From the NCBI RefSeq assembly GCF_000015505.1, contig NC_008757.1, positions 1 through 64,000 of the forward strand: a stretch of 64,000 bases of DNA, written 5' to 3'. Source of the DNA: Polaromonas naphthalenivorans CJ2. Its GTDB lineage: Bacteria; Pseudomonadota; Gammaproteobacteria; Burkholderiales; Burkholderiaceae_C. Under the pieces are notes generated by a model. It did no database searches. It was given only the letters and a program-made list of their open reading frames with translations, and was not told where the DNA came from. The position numbers and the translations under genes are program-made. Of the stretch, positions 1 to 8,207 are shown one piece after another. The first letter of the stretch is position 1. Every line of letters starts with the position of its first letter.

Positions 1-198
1 TGCCGAAAGGAGATCCTGCAAGATGAATCGGTCGCTGCCCAGAAAGGCTTCCAATGCACTGCGAAGTTGGGCGATGTCCTGCTGTTCTTGCAGTTCAAGG
101 CTGTAGCGTAATTCGTCGGGTGGAAGCGTCGGCGTGGGTAGGGCGGGCAGGACAGGCGCTGATTGAAGCGCCGTACGCAGTCGATTGATGGCAGTCAT
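1..198 (-). CDS. Hypothetical protein, N-terminal part (runs off window)
   Basis: An open frame reads leftward from an ATG at 198 through the window edge, giving 66 residues beginning MTAINRLRTALQSAPVLP. A GGAGG sequence lies 5-9 bases upstream, so the start is well supported. The visible part has a proline-rich stretch followed by a charged, probably helical segment. I do not recognise the family. It lies downstream of the Tn3-type tnpR in the same orientation, so it could be transposon cargo, but this is inference only. Confidence 0.45.
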   Translation of the reverse strand, partial: MTAINRLRTALQSAPVLPALPTPTLPPDELRYSLELQEQQDIAQLRSALEAFLGSDRFILQDLLSA

Positions 199-482
199 TT
201 ACCGTCCTCCGTATTAATAATTGTGTTTCGCATTCTCATCTTTCCAGCCTGAAATCGGCGTGGTTCAAACCTGGGTAACACTTTAACCGCGTTCAAATGC
301 GGATAGTTAACCCAGCCAGGTGTTCGAGCTGCGAACTGGGGTTCTAAGCCGGAACCGCCGAAAATTCCGCCGCCCGTTCAGTCGATCAACCGGCAAGCTG
401 CTTAATGCGCTCGACCAGATGCCCGGCAATACGGCGACTCATGCATGCAGGGGTCACTTCAGGAAACGGATCACAGCGTACG
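199..482. other. Intergenic stretch with a short coding-like remnant
   Basis: About 280 bases separate the left-edge gene from tnpR. On the minus strand, roughly 410-475 reads as a protein tail ending RIAGHLVERIKQLAG before a stop, with no start or RBS of its own. It may be a gene fragment, but I cannot name the family. Nothing else was seen here. Confidence 0.3.
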
Positions 483-1040
483 TTAAGCCTGCGAGGATGC
501 CGGAATCCAGCGGTACAGAGTGGGCACGGACACGCCCAGGTTCTTGGCCACGTCACGCGGCGGCACGCCGCTGGCCAGGAGTTTTTTGGCTGATGCGATC
601 TTGCTGTCGGTCATTTTCCGCTTGCGCCCGCCCTTGCGGCCCAGCTGACGAGCCACTTCCAGCCCTGCGCGGGTGCGCTCTGCTGTCAGTTCCCTCTCCA
701 TCTCGGCCAGGCTGGTCATGACGTGAAAGAAGAATCGGCCTGACGGTGTTCCTGTGTCGATGGCGTCTGTCAGGCTTTTCAAATGCACGCCCTGCCGGTG
801 CAGCTGGCCGACCAGGTCCACCAGGCGCTTGACGCTGCGGCCAAGCCGGTCGAGTTTCCACACGACCAGGGTGTCACCCTCGCGCAGCATGTCCAGCGCC
901 TTGGCCAAGCCTGGCCGCTCGGCCCGGCTGCCGCTCATCTTGTCATCAAAGAGCCTGTGGCAGCCCGCCTGGGTCAAGGCGTCCATCTGTAAGTCAAGGT
1001 GTTGATCCAGCGTAGAGACGCGCGCATAGCCGATCAGCAT
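483..1040 (-). CDS. tnpR: Tn3-family resolvase TnpR (serine recombinase)
   Basis: This 185-residue serine recombinase would resolve Tn3-type cointegrates at a res site. The N-terminal catalytic domain starts MLIGYARVSTLDQ, with the nucleophile serine at residue 9, and carries the family blocks around VVWKLDRLGRS and AEMERELTAERTRAGL. A C-terminal helix-turn-helix (VPPRDVAKNLGVSVPTLYRW) binds res. The start at 1040 is chosen because family members begin at MLIGYARVS and a GAGG lies just upstream; the longer open frame to 1175 would add unrelated residues. It diverges from the tnpA remnant at 1218, the Tn3-subgroup layout. Confidence 0.93.
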   Translation of the reverse strand: MLIGYARVSTLDQHLDLQMDALTQAGCHRLFDDKMSGSRAERPGLAKALDMLREGDTLVVWKLDRLGRSVKRLVDLVGQLHRQGVHLKSLTDAIDTGTPSGRFFFHVMTSLAEMERELTAERTRAGLEVARQLGRKGGRKRKMTDSKIASAKKLLASGVPPRDVAKNLGVSVPTLYRWIPASSQA

Positions 1041-1217
1041 GCCAGCCCTCGATTGAGTTGATTCATCTTCTCTTCCTTCTCGAAACTCGTTGTTATGGTA
1101 GGGCTTCGAGAATATAGTTTCAAGAACTGTTTCTGATAACAAAAGAGCCTTGATTCTGTGTGCGACACGAGGCACACAGCAAAGCTGCTCAAAAACCTAC
1201 GTTTCCAAGAAGACCCT
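1041..1217. promoter_or_regulatory. Probable res site and divergent tnpR/tnpA promoters
   Basis: The 177 bases between divergent tnpR and tnpA are where Tn3-subgroup elements keep their res site and both promoters. An AT-rich segment at about 1110-1140 and an inverted GTGTGCG...GGCACAC pair near 1157-1176 are visible. The exact resolvase subsites were not resolved by eye. Confidence 0.5.
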
Positions 1218-1422
1218 ATGCCCCGTCGTTCGATTCTTTCTGCCGCCGAGCGCGACAGCCTCCTTGCCCTGCCGGCTACCCAGGATGAACTCATCCGGCA
1301 CTACACGCTCAGTGAAACCGACCTGTCAATCATTCGCCTGCATCGCAAACCAGCGAACCGGCTGGGTTTCGCCGTCCAGCTTTGTTACATGCGCCATCCT
1401 GGCCTGGCCGGAGCCAACGAGT
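1218..1422 (+). pseudogene. tnpA: Tn3-family transposase TnpA, N-terminal fragment
   Basis: From the ATG at 1218 the frame reads [20 protein letters not shown] and continues with [39 protein letters not shown], the conserved start of Tn3-family transposases. Only about 68 of roughly 1000 residues remain. The frame is broken at 1422/1423 by the left inverted repeat of an IS5-family element. The sequence beyond the other end of that IS does not continue tnpA, so the rest of the gene is lost rather than merely interrupted. Confidence 0.9.
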
Positions 1423-2515
1423 GGCGTTGTTGCATAAATCCCCGTGATGGCGCGCCATCCCCCTGGCCCCCAATTTTTAGGCGATCCGGACGGAGTTCGG
1501 GCGTGCGAGCACAATCATGCGGTTGAGGATGCCCACCCGCACAGCGACTTCGGCGTCCTGCACATCCACATCGCGTGCCCACAGCCTGTCGCCCGTCAAG
1601 GTCTTGAAGCGGTACATCAGGTTCTCCACCAAGGAGCGGCAGTGGTAGCCGCTTTTGTCCTTCCAGTCCTGCTTGCCGCTTTGGGCAATGTGGTCAATGG
1701 CCGCGTTGCGCTCTGGCGCACCGGCCTGACTGGCAGGCCAGTGAACGGCGCCCTCGACGGGAGGAATGAGCGCCAGGGCGGCGCACCCGGCAATGGCCGC
1801 GCGGGCGACTTTAGTGTCGTAGGCGCCATCGCCGCCGACAATTTCTACCTGGGTCTGTGGCGGCAGTTGCGCCAGCAACTCGGGCAGCACGCTGGCGTCA
1901 TCGACGTCGCGGTGCGTCATCAACACGGCGCACACCTGAGCGGTTTTCGCGTCCAGCGCCAGGTGCACTTTGCGCCAGCTGCGCCGTTTGCTGTAGCCAT
2001 GTTGGCGTACCTTCCACTCGCCCTCGCCAAAGAGCTTCAGGCCGGTGCTGTCGACCAGCAGATGCACCGCCTCGCCCGCGTTGCGCAGCACCGGCAGGCT
2101 CACCCGCAGCGACTTGGCCCTTCGGCTCAGCGTGCTGTAGTTGGGCACCGGCAAACCCGGCAGCGCCAGGTGCTGCAGGCTGGTGGTGAAGCCTTGAAGC
2201 GCCCGCAGCGGCAGGCGGTACACCGACTTGAGCGTCAAGAGCATCTGGATCATTGCGTCGCAGTACGCCTGCGGGCGCCCGCGCTGGCCTGGCGTTTGAA
2301 GCGCTGGCGAGAACATCCTTTCGTCCATCCAGACAGTCACATTTCCCCGCTCGATCAGGCCCGCGTTGTACTCGGGCCAGTTCTTGACCCGGTAAACGCC
2401 TTTGGGCTGGCTGGGCAGGAGCGTGTCTTTTGGCATGTTCGGGGCAAAAGCACGTAGCCTACCAGCGCGCCAGCCTGCTCATTGGGGCGCCCGGGGGGAT
2501 TTATGCAACAACGCC
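1423..2515 (-). mobile_element. Complete IS5-family insertion sequence (IS903-like ends)
   Basis: A 1093-bp element bounded by perfect 21-bp inverted repeats, which begin GGCGTTGTTGCATAAATC at both tips (1423-1443 and the complement of 2495-2515). The end sequence resembles the IS903 subgroup, which normally makes 9-bp target duplications. Here the 9 bases on the left (CCAACGAGT) and right (AGCCACGAC) differ, so no target duplication is present. The single transposase gene fills most of the element. Confidence 0.9.
1477..2436 (-). CDS. IS5-family DDE transposase
   Basis: A 319-residue transposase, full length for the family and without internal stops. An N-terminal DNA-binding region is followed by the DDE core: first Asp in LLVDSTGLK, second Asp in VGGDGAYD, and the Glu in [12 protein letters not shown] with the characteristic Y-x-x-x-x-K/R spacing. 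It starts at ATG 2436 and lies wholly between the inverted repeats at 1423 and 2515. It appears intact and the element may still be mobile. Confidence 0.95.
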   Translation of the reverse strand: MPKDTLLPSQPKGVYRVKNWPEYNAGLIERGNVTVWMDERMFSPALQTPGQRGRPQAYCDAMIQMLLTLKSVYRLPLRALQGFTTSLQHLALPGLPVPNYSTLSRRAKSLRVSLPVLRNAGEAVHLLVDSTGLKLFGEGEWKVRQHGYSKRRSWRKVHLALDAKTAQVCAVLMTHRDVDDASVLPELLAQLPPQTQVEIVGGDGAYDTKVARAAIAGCAALALIPPVEGAVHWPASQAGAPERNAAIDHIAQSGKQDWKDKSGYHCRSLVENLMYRFKTLTGDRLWARDVDVQDAEVAVRVGILNRMIVLARPNSVRIA

Positions 2516-2736
2516 AGCCACGACGCCGAATTTTCAGGCGGCATCGAAACTTTCCGCAATCGAAATTCCCCAGCTCCCCGTTCGCTGGCGTTGTTCCCCG
2601 GATTCGGAAAAGTCTTTCCGGCTTTGAAATGACGGCATCGGAAAACTCATTTTTCGAAACATACACGGCGGCGAAAAGTCAGTTCGGCGGCGCAATCATT
2701 TTCGGCATCGAAAAACTCCCCGTGCGGCTACGGTGG
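2516..2736. repeat. Non-coding stretch with CGGCATCGRAAA-type short repeats
   Basis: No gene is visible. The motif CGGCATCGRAAA recurs at 2539, 2633 and 2703. The 15-mer CGGCATCGGAAAACT at 2633-2647 is repeated exactly at 6012-6026, and a one-mismatch copy lies at 2703-2717. The same motif family therefore brackets the gene pair at 2737-5871. Confidence 0.6.
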
Positions 2737-3492
2737 TCATCGATTGCGTCTGGAAGGAATCACGGCGCTGATTTCAGTTCCAGGCCCTCGCAGCGGTTTG
2801 AGCGTTTGGAGATTCAAAAAAGTGAAGTGGCCGGTGCGCGTCCAGCCGCCGGTGTCGATGAAAAAGACATTGCCCAGCTTCATCATTGCTGAAATGGTTC
2901 GGTGTCCATGTACCACTGCCAGGATGTTTTTGACAATGCCCGTGTAGCGGTAGTCGTGCCGATCTGCAGACCAGAGGCATCTTCCTGCCGTGCTGCCCAT
3001 TTTGGCCAGCCCTTTCAAATCGATGCCATGCATGTGCTGCCAGTCGTCAAAAGGGCAGTCAGCGTGCATCAGGCCCACGATGCCGGCCGAGGTCTTCACT
3101 TCAAGCGCGATGGGCAGGGCGGCAAGGCGTTTGCCAATGCGGTTGAGCTCGTCACTGGAAAGATCGTCGAGCCATTCGCCACCATGGAAAAGGTGGTCAA
3201 CTTCCTGAAAAGGCTCGCCCAAGGCGCGGCGCCAGGCCATCAGGTCGTGATTGCCGCAGACGGCATGAAACCACGGTTGGTCCAGCCAGGCGAGCACCTG
3301 GTGCGACTCTGGGCCGCGATCAACCAGGTCACCGACCGAAAAAAGCCGATCTACGGCAGGATCAAAGCCAATCGCATCCATGCCTTTTTGCAACGCTCTG
3401 AAGCAGCCGTGAATGTCGCCCACCGCAAAGTCGCGGCCGACCAAATTCAAACTGAAACGCGGTATCGCGATGTTTTTAAATTTGTCGTTCAT
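2737..3492 (-). CDS. PP1/lambda-type metallophosphoesterase
   Basis: A 251-residue calcineurin-like phosphatase of the bacterial PrpA/PrpB and lambda phosphatase type. The dinuclear-metal motifs are intact: GDIHG (residues 25-29), GDLVDRG, GNHD and a later VHGHR. Members dephosphorylate phosphoproteins or small phosphoesters in the cytoplasm; the substrate here is unknown. The start is the ATG at 3492, 21 bases after the stop of the upstream PLD-like gene, so the two are probably one transcript. The pairing with a nuclease-type protein is unusual and may point to a defence or stress role (inference). Confidence 0.85.
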   Translation of the reverse strand: MNDKFKNIAIPRFSLNLVGRDFAVGDIHGCFRALQKGMDAIGFDPAVDRLFSVGDLVDRGPESHQVLAWLDQPWFHAVCGNHDLMAWRRALGEPFQEVDHLFHGGEWLDDLSSDELNRIGKRLAALPIALEVKTSAGIVGLMHADCPFDDWQHMHGIDLKGLAKMGSTAGRCLWSADRHDYRYTGIVKNILAVVHGHRTISAMMKLGNVFFIDTGGWTRTGHFTFLNLQTLKPLRGPGTEISAVIPSRRNR

Positions 3493-3513
3493 TTTGAATC
3501 GCTTTAACTTGAC

Positions 3514-5871
3514 TTAATTTAGCGAAGCCATATCAAGAAGTTTTTTGGTTCTTGGCAGGACCTCTAAATTTCCAGAGTATGAGTGGTTCAATTGAATTAA
3601 ACAACAAGTCTCAGTGTCATCACCACTTGCTTTTAATATCGATAAAGTAAATGGATTGGTTTCATTTTTAAATATTCTTTCGACTTCTTTAATTCTTATA
3701 TTTGTTCTATCTGATATTTTTTTAAATACTTCGATTTCGGTTTCAAGAGGTAGCTGATTTCCGTATAGCTGTACAAGAAAGAGAAGCGATTCAAAAACTT
3801 GATCTGCTCTGTCTAATCTGGCGTAAGCCTCTTTAATGGCCTTGACGGTACCATCGTCTAAATATGCCTGTCTCTCTGCCAAAGTCTTTTGCTTGGCTTC
3901 ATCTTCCTTGGCAAGTGCAGTTCTTCTGAGTGCATTCTCCCTTTTGATTGCGGCAGACTTTCTTTGGGGGTCACACTGAGCAAGTGCCTTGTAGCCGACC
4001 GTTCTTGCAAAGAATCCCCGGTTGTATTTAAGGAGAATTAATCCGTTTTTCTTATTTAAAAGATTCCTTTTTAAAACCTCTGCCGATTTTTTCATGAATT
4101 TATAGGTTTTTGGGTATTCATTCATATCTGCATCTAAGTTTAATTCAACCTTGCAACATATGTTCATTTTTTCCAAACCTATAGTAATATAAAAAAGCCT
4201 GGTTTTATTTATATTCCCAATTAATACTTGCTCAATAAATTCTTTATCTTCTCGATAATGAGCGTAAACATACATCACAAAGGCTTTTATGCTTTTGAAG
4301 TTAAAAAAGCCTGTGCTTGGCTCAAGTATTTTTGCAAGGTGAAGATACAACTCGTCGATGCGATCGGCTTCTGATGAAAATATTGGTTCGATTGCCCAAA
4401 TCAAAGCCGTGTGATCGGATGGTCGTATTATTCGAATAGCCTTGCTTTGGAGTGACTCAGAATGAGGCTCAGGAGGCGCAAAGTTGGCAGGATCTGGCTT
4501 TACGCTGCGCGCGGCGGCCAGCACCGGTGCATCATCGTTTTCCATTGCATGGCTGGGTGACTCGGGCTTTACGGCTATTTTCTTGTTTATCACGAAAGGC
4601 CACGACTCGATGGGTTGGACTGCAGCAGGGGCATCGTCCGATTCCTTGGCGGCGCTGATGCGCAGGGCTGTGTTGTCAGCGGCCGATCGGCTGAGGCATT
4701 TCGTCCAGTTCTTGTAGGCTTTGGAAAAAAGCTGAAATCTGCGTGACCATATGAAATCACTTTTTAGTGCGTACCGCACAGGCGAATTTCCGGTGTCCTT
4801 CCGCGGCTGCAGCAATCCAGACTCGACCAGGCTGCTGATCAGGAGGCGCTGGCGTGCTTCTCGCAAGCCGGTCGCCTTTTGCAACTGCGCACTGCTTGGA
4901 AGCAGCCTGGCTTCATCGAAGGCCAGCGCCAGGATGAGACTCGACAAATACTCGTCATAGGGCTTTTGCTGCAGCTTTAACTGCTCGGGCGTGGACTGCA
5001 CAAACACACCGTTTATGAACAGGAGTCTGTTCAAGGTGTCTGCTGCGAAGATGGAACGCGGGTGGTTGGCACAAAATAACAGCAATGCGAAGTAAAGATC
5101 GCGCTGCGCGACACTGACGCTCTGTCGATGTGCTGCCTGCACAAAAGCTTGAAACCCAAAACCCTTGACCACCAGCGTGTCCACAAGCGAAATCACCACA
5201 CCTGGATCGTAAATATCAAAAGTAGCCACCGGCGCGGGCACCTTCTGCTGCTGCTTGACCGGCTTCGCGGTGATGATTGCCACAGGACCGACTCCCAGGT
5301 TGGGACGGTTGGTAAGGCGAGCTGCAACTCGTTGGCCTGCGGATGACAAAGACTTCTTTGGGGGCCCAGCCGCAGCTGTTAGTGCCTGCTGGTCAAGCCA
5401 ATCGGCAAATTCGGTGATCTCGGCAGTGTCGGGAGGCTCCGTCTGCGTCCAGACGCCATCAAACCAGTCGTTGAGTTCCGTAACCAGTCGGGGATCTTCG
5501 AGCAGCACGCCCATTTCGGTTCGGTTCAGGATGCCCGTGATGGTCAGGTTGGCCGATCCCAAGTAGGCCAGCGTGGGAGAGATGACTGTTTTGGCATGAA
5601 TGGCCGAGCAGTGGTGGATTTTTTCCAGATTGGCATGTATGAATGGCAGCGTCCGCGCTCGCTCGGAACTCGACAAAAACGACAGCCAAGCCTCGATGTC
5701 GGACACAAGCGTCCAGCCGATGCTGGCTTCGATGATGCGTTGCAGGTAGCGCAGCCCGATGTACGGGCTGACGATCTTGATGATGCTGCCTTGAGCCACT
5801 TGCAACACGGCATCGTCAAAGGGGGAGGAATTAGCATCGCTGCCGTTGGAGTGATAAAGCAGCGATGTCAA
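3514..5871 (-). CDS. Large protein with N-terminal phospholipase D-like domain
   Basis: A 785-residue protein. Residues 1-140 form a PLD-like half-site with the HKD signature: H92 and K94 in IHAKTVISPT, then GSAN at 105-108. PLD-family domains of this kind occur in nucleases and helicase-linked proteins. The remaining ~640 residues are charged and helical, and I do not recognise them. GC content falls visibly in the last third (about 3520-4350), unlike its neighbours, suggesting foreign or composite origin. The start is TTG at 5871 preceded by AAGGG; no nearby in-frame ATG competes. It heads a two-gene unit with the metallophosphatase. Confidence 0.7.
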   Translation of the reverse strand: MTSLLYHSNGSDANSSPFDDAVLQVAQGSIIKIVSPYIGLRYLQRIIEASIGWTLVSDIEAWLSFLSSSERARTLPFIHANLEKIHHCSAIHAKTVISPTLAYLGSANLTITGILNRTEMGVLLEDPRLVTELNDWFDGVWTQTEPPDTAEITEFADWLDQQALTAAAGPPKKSLSSAGQRVAARLTNRPNLGVGPVAIITAKPVKQQQKVPAPVATFDIYDPGVVISLVDTLVVKGFGFQAFVQAAHRQSVSVAQRDLYFALLLFCANHPRSIFAADTLNRLLFINGVFVQSTPEQLKLQQKPYDEYLSSLILALAFDEARLLPSSAQLQKATGLREARQRLLISSLVESGLLQPRKDTGNSPVRYALKSDFIWSRRFQLFSKAYKNWTKCLSRSAADNTALRISAAKESDDAPAAVQPIESWPFVINKKIAVKPESPSHAMENDDAPVLAAARSVKPDPANFAPPEPHSESLQSKAIRIIRPSDHTALIWAIEPIFSSEADRIDELYLHLAKILEPSTGFFNFKSIKAFVMYVYAHYREDKEFIEQVLIGNINKTRLFYITIGLEKMNICCKVELNLDADMNEYPKTYKFMKKSAEVLKRNLLNKKNGLILLKYNRGFFARTVGYKALAQCDPQRKSAAIKRENALRRTALAKEDEAKQKTLAERQAYLDDGTVKAIKEAYARLDRADQVFESLLFLVQLYGNQLPLETEIEVFKKISDRTNIRIKEVERIFKNETNPFTLSILKASGDDTETCCLIQLNHSYSGNLEVLPRTKKLLDMASLN

Positions 5872-6103
5872 TTTGGCCCTTGTTATTTTTTAAGATTTAT
5901 CGGCATCGTGCCACGGCGGCGGCGTTAAAGTTTTTCGGCGGCGAAATTCATACGAGAACGAAGATTTCCGTCATCGACTTCTTCCCCAGGGCTGGTTCGT
6001 CATCGAATGAGCGGCATCGGAAAACTGCATTGTTCGGGGCCGAATTGGGATTTTGCATGCGCGGTTTGGGTTCGATTTCGAGAAGATGCATTTCCCCAAC
6101 TGA
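5872..6103. repeat. Non-coding stretch with further CGGCATCG-type repeats
   Basis: A gene-free gap that would hold the promoter for the PLD-like gene. It contains CGGCATCG at 5901 and the exact 15-mer CGGCATCGGAAAACT at 6012-6026, matching 2633-2647. The repeats give this gap the same texture as 2516-2736. Confidence 0.55.
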
Positions 6104-7399
6104 TCATCTGGGGTGTTGTCGACGCCGACCCTTTCGCCTCTGCAGTTCAATTTCATCCATCGCTTCGTCGATCTGATTTGGATACTCAGCCAGTTCGGTG
6201 GCCAGGTCAAAGGCGAGCGCGAATTGTCCAATATGTCCAGCAGGCACCCCGTTGTCTCGCAGCCGCTGCTGCCAGTGGCTTGCAACGTGAACAGCGGCAT
6301 CGCCCAGCCACGTGGCGGCCTCCCGCGGATCAAAGCCAAAGTGCGGGCAGGCGTCCAACAGGTTGAGTACCGAGCATTCTTGCGAACCATCAGGCGCAAC
6401 GCTCAGCGCCAATACGCGGATAAAGGTCGGCAAAGGGGTGATGTCAAAGGCCTTGGACAGGCGCCATCCCCTCCCCTCATGGATCAGGCCATGATTGCGC
6501 GGGTGATCGTCCCCGTTGCCCACCAGGGCGTTGTAGGCCATGCGCCGCCACAACTCCTGCAGATCGATTTGGAGGGCAGCCTTATCCGCAATCCAGCGAC
6601 GCATTTGTTCGGCCAACACAAGGTATGAGCGCCTGGCGTCACCAGGCGTGGTATTCGCTTCAAGTCCAAGCACGGTGTGGGCGCTGGCAAAAAGATGTCG
6701 TTGCGGCTGGACCGGATCTCCGCAGCGGTCAAACCGCTCGACGAGGAAAACCTCACGGCCTTCGTGTTGCTCCAACAAAATCCTTGGTACCTGAATGTCG
6801 AGTTCTTCAGCCATTTGCATAACAACAAATTCCCTGGCGGGAAGATGCGGAACATCGCCGCGGTCCTGCAGCTTGGCAAGCCACAGCCGCCCGTCGTGCT
6901 GCAGCGTGACTTTGGGGCGCTCGCCGCCCGCGCTGGTCATGCCGTCGTCCAGGAGGCGCCGGATGGCCCGGCTCGATGGCGCAGACTCCTCTAGGTCGTT
7001 GATGTGCTCGATCAGTTCGCTTAGCAGCCTGGGGCGCCATTGAAGTTTGCGCTCGATGTCTTGGCAGACTTCGATTGCCCCTACGCCATCAGGAGGGCCC
7101 AATTCAAGCAGTTCCAGGGAACTCAGATTGCGTTCATGTCTGGCATTGAGACGATCGGCGCCGTAGCCTGCCGGCATCGCATCGATGATCACTCGTGGAA
7201 GGCCATGATTCCTGAGAATGGGAATCCCGGCAGCCCTGCGCGTAAACCTCAGCTCCATCGGGTCGAGCGGCCTCGCATCGGCCATTTCCATGTAAGCGTC
7301 GTGATACTGAAACTGTCCACGACCGGCATCTGCAGCCAAAGTACCCGCCAGGGTGGGCTCTGAGGAGCCTGGCAACCAGGTCCAGACGGGCGTCTTCAT
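6104..7399 (-). CDS. hipA: HipA-family serine/threonine kinase toxin
   Basis: A 431-residue HipA-type kinase. HipA toxins phosphorylate aminoacyl-tRNA synthetases and cause growth arrest. The kinase core is visible: a catalytic-loop block VGNGDDHPRNHG, followed by the metal-binding AFDITP that replaces DFG. Around SAGGERPKVTLQ lies the glycine/lysine nucleotide loop. Its start overlaps the hipB stop by four bases (ATGA), so the genes are translationally coupled. The N-terminal subdomain is of normal size and the gene looks intact. Confidence 0.88.
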   Translation of the reverse strand: MKTPVWTWLPGSSEPTLAGTLAADAGRGQFQYHDAYMEMADARPLDPMELRFTRRAAGIPILRNHGLPRVIIDAMPAGYGADRLNARHERNLSSLELLELGPPDGVGAIEVCQDIERKLQWRPRLLSELIEHINDLEESAPSSRAIRRLLDDGMTSAGGERPKVTLQHDGRLWLAKLQDRGDVPHLPAREFVVMQMAEELDIQVPRILLEQHEGREVFLVERFDRCGDPVQPQRHLFASAHTVLGLEANTTPGDARRSYLVLAEQMRRWIADKAALQIDLQELWRRMAYNALVGNGDDHPRNHGLIHEGRGWRLSKAFDITPLPTFIRVLALSVAPDGSQECSVLNLLDACPHFGFDPREAATWLGDAAVHVASHWQQRLRDNGVPAGHIGQFALAFDLATELAEYPNQIDEAMDEIELQRRKGRRRQHPR

Positions 7400-7692
7400 T
7401 TCCTGCTTCCCAAGCGACTCGTTGCAAACTGCGTGAGTGCTGGGTCTCTCTGCGGCTCGACCAGGTGGTCAAGCTCAGACAAGAGATCCATGGCATCGAG
7501 CACGCGCGCGAGCGCTCCAATGGACACCCCCGGGCGACCCTTTTCAAGCGCCACGATCGAGTTCGCGCCCACGCCCGCAAGGAAGGCCAGATCACGCTGA
7601 TTCATCGCTCTGGCACGGCGTGCGAGGGCAATGCGCTCGCCAAGTGCGACGAGTTTATTGCCTGGAAGAATGGGAAATGGTGCAGTGCTCAT
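7396..7692 (-). CDS. hipB: HipB-like antitoxin, XRE-family repressor
   Basis: A 98-residue protein with a central helix-turn-helix (MNQRDLAFLAGVGANSIVALEKGRPGVSIGALARVL). It is the expected antitoxin and autorepressor for the HipA kinase encoded immediately downstream with a four-base overlap. The ATG at 7690-7692 lies inside the left arm of a large dyad, so binding there would block transcription start of the operon. Confidence 0.88.
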   Translation of the reverse strand: MSTAPFPILPGNKLVALGERIALARRARAMNQRDLAFLAGVGANSIVALEKGRPGVSIGALARVLDAMDLLSELDHLVEPQRDPALTQFATSRLGSRK

Positions 7693-7741
7693 TACCCGAA
7701 TCGTAATCTGAAATTTTATTTTAGATTGCTATTCGGGTAAT
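7691..7741. promoter_or_regulatory. Nested dyad at the hipBA promoter (probable HipB operator)
   Basis: A perfect 11-bp inverted repeat, ATTACCCGAAT at 7691-7701 and ATTCGGGTAAT at 7731-7741, surrounds a second pair, AATCT (7705-7709) and AGATT (7723-7727). Both pairs share the same centre at 7716 and the middle is AT-rich. Its position over the hipB start codon and promoter fits a two-dimer autoregulatory operator. Confidence 0.7.
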
Positions 7742-7752
7742 TTATTGCTCAT

Positions 7753-8041
7753 TCATGTACTTTGTGGTTTATTTTCGATTTCGTCCAGCACCCGGCGAGC
7801 TTCCGTGTGCGCGACCATCGGCTGCAATGTGTTGAGCACTTTGCTGATCAAGGGGTCGTGGGTCGGACCCTTGGCTTCGAGGTGGTCGCGCAGCGCTTTG
7901 GCAGTTGTGGGGTCGGCCAACACCCTGTCGGCAGCGATCGACAGCGGCGTGCGAGGGAAGGGGTCTGAGGTGCAGTTGGCTACTTCAATTGCGCCAATTA
8001 ACCGGTTTTCCGTTCCACTGCACCTCGAACCCCTGTCACTC
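7753..8041 (-). pseudogene. Coding-like remnant without a start codon
   Basis: The minus strand reads open for about 95 codons and ends at a TGA at 7753-7755. The final ~65 residues, from PLSIAADRVLADPTTAKALRDH to EIENKPQST, have the composition of a real helical protein tail. There is no ATG, GTG or TTG start at a plausible place and an in-frame stop lies just upstream. I take it as the 3' end of a lost gene of unknown family. A 10-bp inverted pair (GAGGTGCAGT at 7967, ACTGCACCTC at 8017) sits in its upstream part. Confidence 0.35.
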
Positions 8042-8207
8042 CCTTATCAAATCAGAGGGTAGAATCCATTCCGCACCCGGTAGGTGCTAGCCGTCCGCAA
8101 TATGGCAAAGCTCAATGCACTACCAAGCCCAAAGTAGGGTTAGACCAGACTTTAATTTTTTAAGCTTCACGGTGCGGACCACTGAAGACGCAACATCTGG
8201 AACCCAA

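Noticed and set aside
1477..2457. Long plus-strand open frame (337 codons) opposite the IS5 transposase
   Set aside because: It is the antisense shadow of a clear DDE transposase and has no family resemblance.
1414..2524. Possible 9-bp target duplication around the IS5-family element
   Set aside because: The flanking bases CCAACGAGT and AGCCACGAC differ, so no duplication is present.
2516..6103. CRISPR-like array from the CGGCATCG repeats
   Set aside because: Copies are irregularly spaced, degenerate and few, with no spacer pattern and no cas genes.
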